The notes below the pieces were generated by a model. The model did not search any database and was not told the DNA's origin. It was given only the letters and a program-made list of their open reading frames with translations. The translations under genes and the position numbers were made by a program. From the NCBI GenBank assembly GCA_013205275.1, contig JABMNG010000155.1:1-8047 (forward strand): a stretch of DNA of 8,047 nt, given 5' to 3'. Positions 1-5,292 of this stretch are shown here, in pieces; the first letter of the stretch is position 1, and the number at the start of each line of letters is the position of its first letter. The stretch is from Methylophilales bacterium (GTDB lineage: Bacteria > Pseudomonadota > Gammaproteobacteria > Burkholderiales > Methylophilaceae).

Positions 1-765
1 GGATCTAAATATGTTTTAATTGTTGGCTTGGCTGCTTTGGTTTATATGTTTGCCGGATGGTTTGCTGATGTTATTGGTGAAAGTCTTGCAGGAAAATATA
101 ATAAACAGGTAGATGTAAGTTTTAGGATGGGGATGGGATGGTTTATCTTGTCCGAGGTAATGTTTTTTGCGGCATTTTTTGGCGCGCTCTATTATGCAAG
201 AATATTCTCAGTTCCTTGGTTAGGCGGTGAAGGTCATGGTGCACACAATGGCACTCACGAATTTTTATGGTCAACATTTCAAGCTGCATGGCCATTAAAT
301 GTAATGCCAGACCCAACAAACTACACTCAATACAAGGATGTTGTCCCTGCTTTTGGTGTCCCAGCAATTAATACGGCATTGCTACTGACCAGTGGAGTTA
401 CTGTTACACTGGCGCATTGGGCATTAAAAGCAAACAACAGAAAGGCATTATCATCATGGCTTTTTGCTACAGTAGCCCTAGGTTTTATTTTTGTATACTT
501 TCAAGCTGGCGAATATGCTCATGCAATGCATGAGCTTAATTTAACGCTTAGTTCTGGCATCTATGGATCAACCTTCTATTTATTAACAGGTTTTCATGGT
601 TTCCATGTAACGATGGGCGCGGTAATGTTGGCCGTGATATTTGTTAGAAGTCTTAAGGGGCATTTCAGCAACAAAGATCATTTTGCCTTCGAAGCTGTAG
701 CATGGTATTGGCACTTTGTTGATGTGGTCTGGTTAGGATTATTTATATTTGTCTACTGGCTTTAA
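1..765 (+). CDS. coxC: Cytochrome c oxidase subunit III (5'-truncated by window edge)
   Basis: Subunit III of the aa3-type haem-copper oxidase, an integral inner-membrane protein that stabilises the catalytic subunit I and its proton/oxygen path. The frame is open from base 1 to the TAA at 763-765 (254 codons visible). Compared with the usual 280-300 residues, about 35-45 N-terminal residues, including the first membrane helix, lie outside the window. Recognisable family stretches are FRMGMGWFILSEVMFFAAFF, SVPWLGGEG, LLLTSGVTVT, FQAGEYAHA with the conserved membrane Glu, GIYGSTFYLLTGFHGFHV and the C-terminal AVAWYWHFVDVVWLGLF. A TTG at base 28 could be read as a start, but the family alignment continues upstream of it, so I treat the gene as partial. 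A hairpin terminator follows 8 bp after the stop, so this is probably the last gene of the cox structural operon. Identification is very secure. Confidence 0.97.
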   Translation, partial: GSKYVLIVGLAALVYMFAGWFADVIGESLAGKYNKQVDVSFRMGMGWFILSEVMFFAAFFGALYYARIFSVPWLGGEGHGAHNGTHEFLWSTFQAAWPLNVMPDPTNYTQYKDVVPAFGVPAINTALLLTSGVTVTLAHWALKANNRKALSSWLFATVALGFIFVYFQAGEYAHAMHELNLTLSSGIYGSTFYLLTGFHGFHVTMGAVMLAVIFVRSLKGHFSNKDHFAFEAVAWYWHFVDVVWLGLFIFVYWL

Positions 766-773
766 TTGATTAT

Positions 774-801
774 AAAAAAACCACCTAAGGGTGGTTTTTT
801 T
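774..801. terminator. Bidirectional intrinsic terminator between coxC and the twin-TM gene
   Basis: A perfect stem (CCACC / GGTGG, loop TAAG) is flanked by A7 on the left and T7 on the right, so the arms extend to 12 paired bases and each strand ends in a U-run. It lies between two convergent genes: coxC stops at 765, and the stop codon of the minus-strand gene (800-802) overlaps its right edge. It should therefore terminate both transcripts. Confidence 0.9.
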
Positions 802-1015
802 ATATGAAATTCGGTGTTATCCAACCCATTAAGTAACCAAAAAACAATAAAATAAATAGCAAGACTGAAAGAACGATTCTTACAGTTAAAGATCTCGCCA
901 TTTTTGTAGAGCTATCTTTGTCTTTAATAAGAAAGTGAAGTCCGCCGGTCAGCGAGATAAGAATAACAACTAAAATAAAAATAACTAACAACTTAAATGC
1001 AAAACTTATGTCCAT
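800..1015 (-). CDS. Twin-transmembrane small protein, DUF2909 family
   Basis: A 71-residue protein with two membrane helices (about residues 7-27 and 45-66) separated by a short polar loop (IKDKDSSTKMARS). The pattern LTVRIVLSVLLF...GYLMGWITPN matches the DUF2909 small membrane proteins that sit between coxC and surf1 in beta- and gammaproteobacterial oxidase clusters. Their biochemical role is unknown; position suggests oxidase assembly or stability, which is inference. I chose ATG at 1013-1015 (MDISFAFK...), giving normal family length, over an upstream ATG at 1049-1051 that would add 12 atypical residues and run 10 bp into surf1. An AGGTGATC sequence (1031 down to 1024), a good match to extended anti-Shine-Dalgarno pairing, precedes the chosen start by 8 nt. 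The gene is divergent from surf1 and convergent with coxC. Confidence 0.88.
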   Translation of the reverse strand: MDISFAFKLLVIFILVVILISLTGGLHFLIKDKDSSTKMARSLTVRIVLSVLLFILLFFGYLMGWITPNFI

Positions 1016-1018
1016 AAT
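1013..1018 (+). promoter_or_regulatory. Candidate -10 element for surf1
   Basis: CATAAT (5 of 6 matches to TATAAT) lies 23 bp before the surf1 TTG start, which would give a leader of about 17 nt. No convincing -35 hexamer is present at 16-18 bp upstream. The intergenic space is so short that any surf1 promoter must lie within the opposing small gene. Tentative, in an AT-rich background. Confidence 0.25.
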
Positions 1019-1023
1019 AGTTC

Positions 1024-1035
1024 GATCACCTAGGA
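1024..1035. promoter_or_regulatory. Divergent ribosome-binding sites sharing a CCTAGG palindrome
   Basis: The 6-bp palindrome CCTAGG (1029-1034) supplies AGG to both strands. On the plus strand AGGA (1032-1035) lies 6 nt before the TTG start of surf1 (1042). On the minus strand AGGTGATC (1031 down to 1024) lies 8 nt before the ATG of the twin-TM gene (1015). Because surf1 starts with TTG, and an in-frame TAG at 1018-1020 leaves no other start codon upstream, this SD fixes its start. Confidence 0.6.
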
Positions 1036-1041
1036 AAAAAA

Positions 1042-1776
1042 TTGAAATCAAAGCAATATCAGTTTAACTTTAAATTGGTTCCCTCTGTGCTTTTTTTATT
1101 TTTTTTTATAGGGTTTATTCGCCTTGGTTTTTGGCAGCTAGATAGAGCCGAACAGAAGAATATTTTAAATGACGCTTATGCTTCCCGGCAATCTGACTCA
1201 ATTATTCAATTAAATGATATTGGCAATGTAAATGATTTAAATCTTTTATGGAAAAAAGTAGAATTAAAAGGCTCATTTAAAAATGAACAGAATATTATTC
1301 TCGACAATCAGATTTTTCAACAAACGGCAGGCTTTAATATTATTACCCCATTTAGAATAAGTGGCACAGATTGGTCAGTTTTGGTTAATCGAGGGTGGCA
1401 AGAAAATCTAAATTTACGCTCATTGATCCCAGACATTCAATTACTTAAAGGTGAAGTAGTTATAGGGGGGAGTATTGTCAAATTTCCGGTTGGGGGTATT
1501 GTTCTCGGAGAGGAAAATCTTGAAGTCATTAATTCAAGCATTAGTAGAGTTCAGAGAGTCGATATTGATAAGTTTAGTGACTTCTATTCGGCTAAATTTT
1601 TACCCTACATAATCTATCTCGACCCTCTGTTAGACTCTAAATATCAGTCAAATTTTAAATTGCCTGCTCCAGACTCAGATAAGAACTATGGTTATTCTTT
1701 TCAGTGGTTTGCCTTTGCATTTACACTGCTCATTATTTTTTTAAGTCTAGGGATTAAAACTCGCCATGTTAAGTAA
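1042..1776 (+). CDS. surf1: SURF1 family cytochrome oxidase assembly protein
   Basis: SURF1 (Shy1) is an inner-membrane assembly factor that helps insert haem a into subunit I of cytochrome c oxidase. The 244-residue protein has the family architecture: N-terminal TM (about 13-29), a periplasmic domain, and C-terminal TM (about 221-238). Motifs seen are GFWQLDRAEQK (29-39), the VNRGW block (115-119), PYIIYLDP (188-195) and YGYSFQWFAFA before and in TM2. The start is TTG with AGGA 6 nt upstream; an in-frame TAG at 1018-1020 excludes an earlier start. Homologues usually carry His just before the YA-QWF motif of TM2; here the aligned residue appears to be Asn215. T-runs of 7 and 9 at 1091-1107 encode the Phe/Leu-rich first helix. 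The gene overlaps the next one by 11 bp, indicating co-transcription. Confidence 0.95.
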   Translation: MKSKQYQFNFKLVPSVLFLFFFIGFIRLGFWQLDRAEQKNILNDAYASRQSDSIIQLNDIGNVNDLNLLWKKVELKGSFKNEQNIILDNQIFQQTAGFNIITPFRISGTDWSVLVNRGWQENLNLRSLIPDIQLLKGEVVIGGSIVKFPVGGIVLGEENLEVINSSISRVQRVDIDKFSDFYSAKFLPYIIYLDPLLDSKYQSNFKLPAPDSDKNYGYSFQWFAFAFTLLIIFLSLGIKTRHVK

Positions 1777-2347
1777 ACAATCAAAAGGAAGATTCGTCCT
1801 TATTGGAATTTCTTTAATGTTTTTTATTCCTATTTTTATTTCATGGTATCTCGTCTTCTTTTCTAGCTATAAGGATGATATTAAAACTGTAAATCATGGA
1901 GAGTTAATCAACCCTATTATTTCTATGGGCGAGATTAAGATGAAATCTGTCTCTAATAATAGTCTTTATAGTCATGACAGAACCTGGCTTTTGCTTTTCG
2001 TTATTGATGGTCAATGCGAGGAACAGTGCCAAAAAAACCTTTATCAGCTTCGACAAATTCGCCTGTCTATTGGCAAGGATCAGGACAAATTGGATCGTTT
2101 ATTAATATCTAGCAACCAATTAAGCTGGGACCTCTACAAGTCTGATTACCCTGGGCAGAAATATATTGATCCATCCTTACCAAACTTTAATAACATCGTG
2201 TCCTTATTGAAAAGCAATAAGGACTTTAATGCTAACTCAATTTATTTAATTGATCCTTATGGTAACTTAATGATGCAGTACCCAAAAGATGTTGACCCCA
2301 AAGGTATTATTAAAGACATAGAAAGGTTGATTAGGAATGTGCGTTAG
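1766..2347 (+). CDS. Membrane-anchored SCO/thioredoxin-fold-like protein of the oxidase cluster
   Basis: A 193-residue protein with one N-terminal membrane anchor (about 11-33) and a periplasmic domain. It matches the 'transmembrane protein' commonly found between surf1 and ctaA in Betaproteobacteria: GELINP near the anchor, WLLLFVIDGQCEEQCQKNLYQLRQIRL (CxxxC = Cys84/Cys88), and IYLIDPYGNLMMQYPKDVDPKGIIKDIERL at the C-terminus. The CxxxC spacing and the 'YLIDPxGNL' strand resemble SCO1/SenC copper chaperones, but no histidine lies after the cysteines (only His44 and His70, both upstream), so the usual SCO copper ligand is missing. A thiol-redox or structural role in CuA/CuB assembly is inference. 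ATG at 1766 overlaps the surf1 stop by 11 bp, implying translational coupling. The 3' end overlaps the convergent thioredoxin gene by 17 bp. Confidence 0.8.
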   Translation: MLSKQSKGRFVLIGISLMFFIPIFISWYLVFFSSYKDDIKTVNHGELINPIISMGEIKMKSVSNNSLYSHDRTWLLLFVIDGQCEEQCQKNLYQLRQIRLSIGKDQDKLDRLLISSNQLSWDLYKSDYPGQKYIDPSLPNFNNIVSLLKSNKDFNANSIYLIDPYGNLMMQYPKDVDPKGIIKDIERLIRNVR

Positions 2348-2834
2348 CTTTTTTAAGCAACTTCTTTAATTGGTCGTTGAATTTAGGAAAGTTTATTTCC
2401 CCGATGATTGTATTGATAATTTTACCATTATGGTCAATTAGAATAGATGTTGGAGTCAGCTTAATATTATTAAAGTTATTCATAATTTTTTGATCAATAT
2501 CAAGCACCACAGGGAAAGGAAGGTTTCTTTCCCTAGCAAAGCTTAAGACTCTACTTGGAGGGTCATAAAACATAGAAACAGCAATGACCTCAAAATTCTG
2601 GCCTTTATACTGATTATAGGTTTCTATTAAATCAGGCATCTCTTTGATGCAGCCAGGACAGTCGGTTGCCCAGAAATTTATAAGGTAGACTTTACCTATT
2701 AGGTTATTAGTAGAAATTTCTTCGCCGGAAATTGATGTCATCTTGATGTCGTTAACGGTATTTTTTACTAAACTCAACGAAACAATTCCGATTAAAATAA
2801 GTCCAATAATTATAGGTATAATTTTTTTCTGCAT
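2331..2834 (-). CDS. TlpA/ResA-type periplasmic thioredoxin
   Basis: A membrane-tethered thiol-disulfide oxidoreductase of the TlpA/ResA/AhpC-TSA superfamily, 167 residues. It has an N-terminal signal anchor (about 4-22), then a thioredoxin fold: SGEEISTNNLIGKVYLINFWATDCPGC with the active-site pair Cys59/Cys62 (CPGC), EMPDL, FEVIAVS, the PFPVVLD strand, and LTPTSILIDHNGKI with the cis-Pro (Pro128). This family keeps periplasmic cysteines reduced, for cytochrome c haem ligation or for copper sites such as CuA. Location beside ctaA and the SCO-like gene suggests the cysteines of subunit II, the SCO-like protein or CtaA as clients; this is inferred. It is divergent from ctaA (78 bp between starts) and its last 17 bp overlap the convergent SCO-like gene without a visible terminator. 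No strong Shine-Dalgarno precedes the ATG. CPGC is less common than CPPC or CEPC in the family. Confidence 0.92.
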   Translation of the reverse strand: MQKKIIPIIIGLILIGIVSLSLVKNTVNDIKMTSISGEEISTNNLIGKVYLINFWATDCPGCIKEMPDLIETYNQYKGQNFEVIAVSMFYDPPSRVLSFARERNLPFPVVLDIDQKIMNNFNNIKLTPTSILIDHNGKIINTIIGEINFPKFNDQLKKLLKKANAHS

Positions 2835-2838
2835 AGTT

Positions 2839-2869
2839 TTGATGACCCAGAGTTATAGCCCTGTATAAT
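2839..2869 (+). promoter_or_regulatory. Candidate promoter P1 for the ctaA operon
   Basis: A perfect -10 hexamer TATAAT at 2864-2869 has a weak -35 TTGATG at 2839-2844; the 19-bp spacer is longer than ideal. Transcription would start near 2876, giving a leader of about 37 nt before the ctaA ATG at 2913. Sigma-70-type assignment rests on pattern only. Confidence 0.4.
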
Positions 2870-2881
2870 TGACGCTTTAAA
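2852..2881 (-). promoter_or_regulatory. Candidate promoter for the TlpA-like gene
   Basis: Read on the minus strand, a -10-like TATAAC (plus-strand 2852-2857) lies 18 bp from a weak -35-like TTTAAA (2876-2881). It would overlap the candidate ctaA promoters, so the two divergent units could interfere with each other. Weak match in AT-rich DNA. Confidence 0.25.
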
Positions 2882-2897
2882 GTTTACAGCATATTTT
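2869..2897 (+). promoter_or_regulatory. Candidate promoter P2 for the ctaA operon
   Basis: TTGACG at 2869-2874 (5 of 6 to the -35 consensus) is 17 bp from TATTTT at 2892-2897 (4 of 6 to the -10 consensus). The start would fall near 2904, only about 9 nt before the ATG, which would give a nearly leaderless message. It competes with P1 as the real promoter. Confidence 0.35.
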
Positions 2898-2912
2898 TTT
2901 GAAAGTTAATTT

Positions 2913-3890
2913 ATGATTTGGTTCAAGCGATTATTATTTATTTCCACAATTCTAACCTTGTGCGTTGTTGTATTGGGTGCATATGTTCGCTTAACAGATG
3001 CTGGCTTAGGTTGCCCTGACTGGCCAGGCTGTTACGGCACCCTAACCGTTCCTCAAAGCGAGGAAGCAATTTTTTTAGCTCATGCCACATACCCAGGCAG
3101 TCTTGTAGAGACCGGGAAAGCATGGCGAGAAATGATACATCGATACTTAGCCGGCACATTAGGGCTGCTAATCGTTATGCTTGCATTTATGGCAAAAAAA
3201 TACAGGCATGAGATAAAGGTCCCAATATATATGCCAATATCATTAGTAGCACTGGTCATTTTTCAGGCGGCTTTAGGTATGTGGACCGTAACTGAGTTAT
3301 TAAAGCCAATCATCGTTAGCGCTCATTTAATCGGTGGCATGACAATCCTGGGGTTCTTAACGTTCATCACTCATCGCCATTTTGGATCTAGCAGCTTAGC
3401 AGTTGACAGCACAATAGTTAGGATGGCTAGGATTGGGGTTATTCTATTATTTATTCAAATTCTTCTTGGGGGTTGGACGAGTACTAATTATGCTGCATTA
3501 GCTTGCACAGACTTTCCAACCTGCCACGGCTCAATCATCCCAGATATGGATTTCAGCAATGGATTTTCTCTGCTAAGGGATTTGGGCTTAACATCATCTG
3601 GAGAAAGTCTTTCAATTCAAGCGCTTCATGCAATTCAATGGACACATCGCTTAGGCGCAATAATCCTTGTAACATACTTTGCAATATTTAGTTATTTATT
3701 GTCTGGGTTAGCTGGAATTCGTTTTTATCGAAACCTTTTAATTTCTGTGCTTGTGTTGCAATTTATTATTGGCGTCGCAAATTTATTACTCCATCTTCCT
3801 ATTGCCCTAGCAACAATCCATAACCTTGGTGCTGCATTATTGGTTATAATATTGGTCATTATTAACGCAAGAATGCATATAAAAATATGA
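2913..3890 (+). CDS. ctaA: Heme A synthase, COX15/CtaA family
   Basis: Inner-membrane haem A synthase, which oxidises the C8 methyl of haem O to a formyl group to yield haem A for cytochrome aa3. The 325-residue protein has about eight membrane helices in two homologous halves. Visible family marks: AYVRLTDAGLGCPDWPGCYG, with the periplasmic cysteine pair Cys34/Cys40 of the first half; EMIHRYLAG (His76) and SAHLIGG (His138); a second cysteine pair in ACTDFPTCHG (Cys198/Cys204); and WTHRLGA (His245) and TIHNLGA (His303). These four histidines occupy the expected haem-ligand positions. The ATG at 2913 begins the conserved N-terminal helix; a weak GAAAG at 2901-2905 precedes it. First gene of the unit with ctaB (4-bp ATGA overlap), an anchored cytochrome c and apaH. 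Confidence 0.97.
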   Translation: MIWFKRLLFISTILTLCVVVLGAYVRLTDAGLGCPDWPGCYGTLTVPQSEEAIFLAHATYPGSLVETGKAWREMIHRYLAGTLGLLIVMLAFMAKKYRHEIKVPIYMPISLVALVIFQAALGMWTVTELLKPIIVSAHLIGGMTILGFLTFITHRHFGSSSLAVDSTIVRMARIGVILLFIQILLGGWTSTNYAALACTDFPTCHGSIIPDMDFSNGFSLLRDLGLTSSGESLSIQALHAIQWTHRLGAIILVTYFAIFSYLLSGLAGIRFYRNLLISVLVLQFIIGVANLLLHLPIALATIHNLGAALLVIILVIINARMHIKI

Positions 3891-4795
3891 GTAAAATACT
3901 TTCAGCAAAAAACTATTACTCTAATGAAAGCCTAAAAAGCTTCTTCGCATTATGCAAGCCAAGAGTCACAGCCCTTATTGTGTTTACTGCCATAATTGGT
4001 ATGTTCTTAGCTACCCCAGGCATGGTGCCAATCGATATATTGATAGCAGCGAGCATTGGCATTGCTTTTGTTTCTGGGGCTGCTGCTGCTTTTAATTGTT
4101 TGATAGAAGAAAAAATTGATGCAGTCATGGCCAGAACCCGAGGTCGACCGCTTCCAACAGGCCAGGTTTCACAAAAAGAAACAATAATCTTTTCATCAAT
4201 CTTGGGTGGATCAGGGCTCTTAATCTTATTTTATTTTGTCAACTTTCTGACAATGTGGCTCACACTAGCTACCTTCTTTGCTTATGCGGTAATCTACACA
4301 ATCTTTCTAAAGCCAGCTACCCCCATGAATATTGTTATCGGTGGCGCTTCGGGTGCAATGCCTCCCGTATTAGGTTGGGCAGCCGTTAACAACTCAGTAG
4401 CCCCCGAGGCTTTGATATTATTTTTAATTATTTTTTGTTGGACCCCACCACATTTTTGGGCATTGGCGCTTTATAGGCGAGAGGAATATGCCAAAGTTGG
4501 GATGCCGATGTTACCGGTGACCCATGGTGAAAAATTTACTTTACTCCATATCTTGCTGTATACAATAATTCTAATTATTGTAACGCTCATGCCATTCAGT
4601 GTTGGAATGACCGGTCTAATTTATCTGGTTATTGCGACTGTTTTAAACGGGTATTTTTTGTATTATGTTGTGATGTTGTATCGAAATTATTCTGATAAAC
4701 TATCAATGAAAATTTTTAAGTACTCCATTCTGTATCTAGGATTAATATTTTCGGCACTATTAATAGACCATTATTTTAAGTATCAATTTATATAA
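3887..4795 (+). CDS. ctaB: Protoheme IX farnesyltransferase (heme O synthase)
   Basis: A UbiA-family polyprenyltransferase (also called CyoE/COX10) that adds a farnesyl group to the vinyl side chain of haem b, giving haem O, the substrate of CtaA. The 302-residue polytopic protein carries the two Mg-diphosphate motifs: first NCLIEEKIDAVMARTRGRPLPTG (residues 70-92, with Asn70, Asp78, Arg83 and Arg87), and the second cytoplasmic loop around WTPPHFWALALYRREEYAKVGMPMLPV (185-211). YTIFLKPATPMNIVIGGASGAMPPVLGW (137-164) is the family's substrate-binding stretch. Length is normal. Its ATG overlaps the ctaA TGA (ATGA at 3887-3890), and there is no clear Shine-Dalgarno sequence, so translation is probably coupled to ctaA. 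A cytochrome c gene follows 22 bp after the stop. Confidence 0.98.
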   Translation: MSKILSAKNYYSNESLKSFFALCKPRVTALIVFTAIIGMFLATPGMVPIDILIAASIGIAFVSGAAAAFNCLIEEKIDAVMARTRGRPLPTGQVSQKETIIFSSILGGSGLLILFYFVNFLTMWLTLATFFAYAVIYTIFLKPATPMNIVIGGASGAMPPVLGWAAVNNSVAPEALILFLIIFCWTPPHFWALALYRREEYAKVGMPMLPVTHGEKFTLLHILLYTIILIIVTLMPFSVGMTGLIYLVIATVLNGYFLYYVVMLYRNYSDKLSMKIFKYSILYLGLIFSALLIDHYFKYQFI

Positions 4796-4796
4796 T
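4791..4796 (+). promoter_or_regulatory. Possible internal -10 element before the cytochrome c5-like gene
   Basis: A perfect TATAAT overlaps the ctaB stop codon and would start transcription about 15 nt before the cytochrome gene ATG. No good -35 is found at 16-18 bp. It could allow the abundant cytochrome to be expressed above ctaA/ctaB, but AT-rich sequence makes a chance match likely. Confidence 0.22.
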
Positions 4797-4817
4797 TTTT
4801 AAAATTAAGGAAATAAT

Positions 4818-5285
4818 ATGAGCAAGGGAACTGAGCTAAGAAGTCTTTTAGAAACTGTTGGTGTAGTTATTGGTAGTTTGGTTGGGGCAATTTTATTAAT
4901 TACGTTTGCGACGACGAAGCATGATGCGGCTGATTCATCTGCAATGATTGTAGAAAACAAGCCAAGTTCAGAAAATATTCAGCCAGTAGCGGCTGTAAAG
5001 GTCGCTGATAAGTCAACTTCAAACACTAAGTCTGCAGTATCAGGCGAGAAGATTTCACAGGCAAATTGTGCAATGTGCCATGCTAGTGGATTGATGGGGG
5101 CCCCTAAGATTGGTGACGTCGGTCAGTGGGGACCAAGAATTGCACAAGGAAAAGATACATTAATCACTCATGCGATTAAAGGCATAAGGCAAATGCCCGC
5201 TAAAGGTGGAAATGCTTCATTAACTGATGAAGAAGTGGCTGCTGCCGTAACTTATATGGCTAACGCATCTGGAGGCAGTCTCTAA
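4818..5285 (+). CDS. Membrane-anchored class I cytochrome c, c5-like
   Basis: A 155-residue cytochrome c. An N-terminal uncleaved-looking membrane anchor (about 12-31) is followed by an Ala/Ser/Lys-rich flexible linker (about 32-75) and one haem domain (about 76-155). The haem attachment motif is CAMCH (Cys84, Cys87, proximal His88). The APKIGDVGQWGPRIAQGKDTLITHAIKG...MPAKGGNASLTDEEVAAAVTYM pattern is typical of cytochrome c5, with Met126 as distal ligand. It would shuttle electrons on the periplasmic face, probably to the aa3 oxidase encoded next to it; the partner is inferred. Start choice is firm: AAGGAA at 4807-4812 lies 5 nt before the ATG. It sits 22 bp after ctaB and 7 bp before apaH, so it is probably co-transcribed with both. 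Confidence 0.94.
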   Translation: MSKGTELRSLLETVGVVIGSLVGAILLITFATTKHDAADSSAMIVENKPSSENIQPVAAVKVADKSTSNTKSAVSGEKISQANCAMCHASGLMGAPKIGDVGQWGPRIAQGKDTLITHAIKGIRQMPAKGGNASLTDEEVAAAVTYMANASGGSL

Positions 5286-5292
5286 AAATTAA

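Noticed and set aside
28..30. TTG at 28 as the start of the oxidase subunit III gene
   Set aside because: The reading frame and family similarity (GSKYVLIVG...) continue upstream to base 1 without a stop, and the known N-terminal helix would otherwise be missing; the gene is cut by the window edge.
143..367. Minus-strand 74-codon reading frame inside coxC
   Set aside because: Lies fully antisense to a well-conserved gene, with no recognisable protein features.
1016..1051. Upstream ATG (1049-1051) for the DUF2909 gene
   Set aside because: Would add 12 atypical residues and overlap surf1; the ATG at 1013-1015 gives normal family length and has an SD-like AGGTGATC in front.
2347..2358. GCTT-TTTT-AAGC hairpin at the SCO-like/TlpA-like junction as a terminator
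   Set aside because: Only a 4-bp AT-rich stem, no U-run after the stem in either direction, and it lies inside the TlpA-like coding sequence.
2938..3159. Minus-strand 73-codon reading frame inside ctaA
   Set aside because: Antisense to the highly conserved cysteine/histidine region of ctaA; no supporting features.
3503..3691. Second plus-strand reading frame of 62 codons inside ctaA
   Set aside because: Out-of-frame shadow of ctaA with no family resemblance.
3916..4128. Minus-strand 70-codon reading frame inside ctaB
   Set aside because: Antisense to conserved UbiA motifs; chance open frame.
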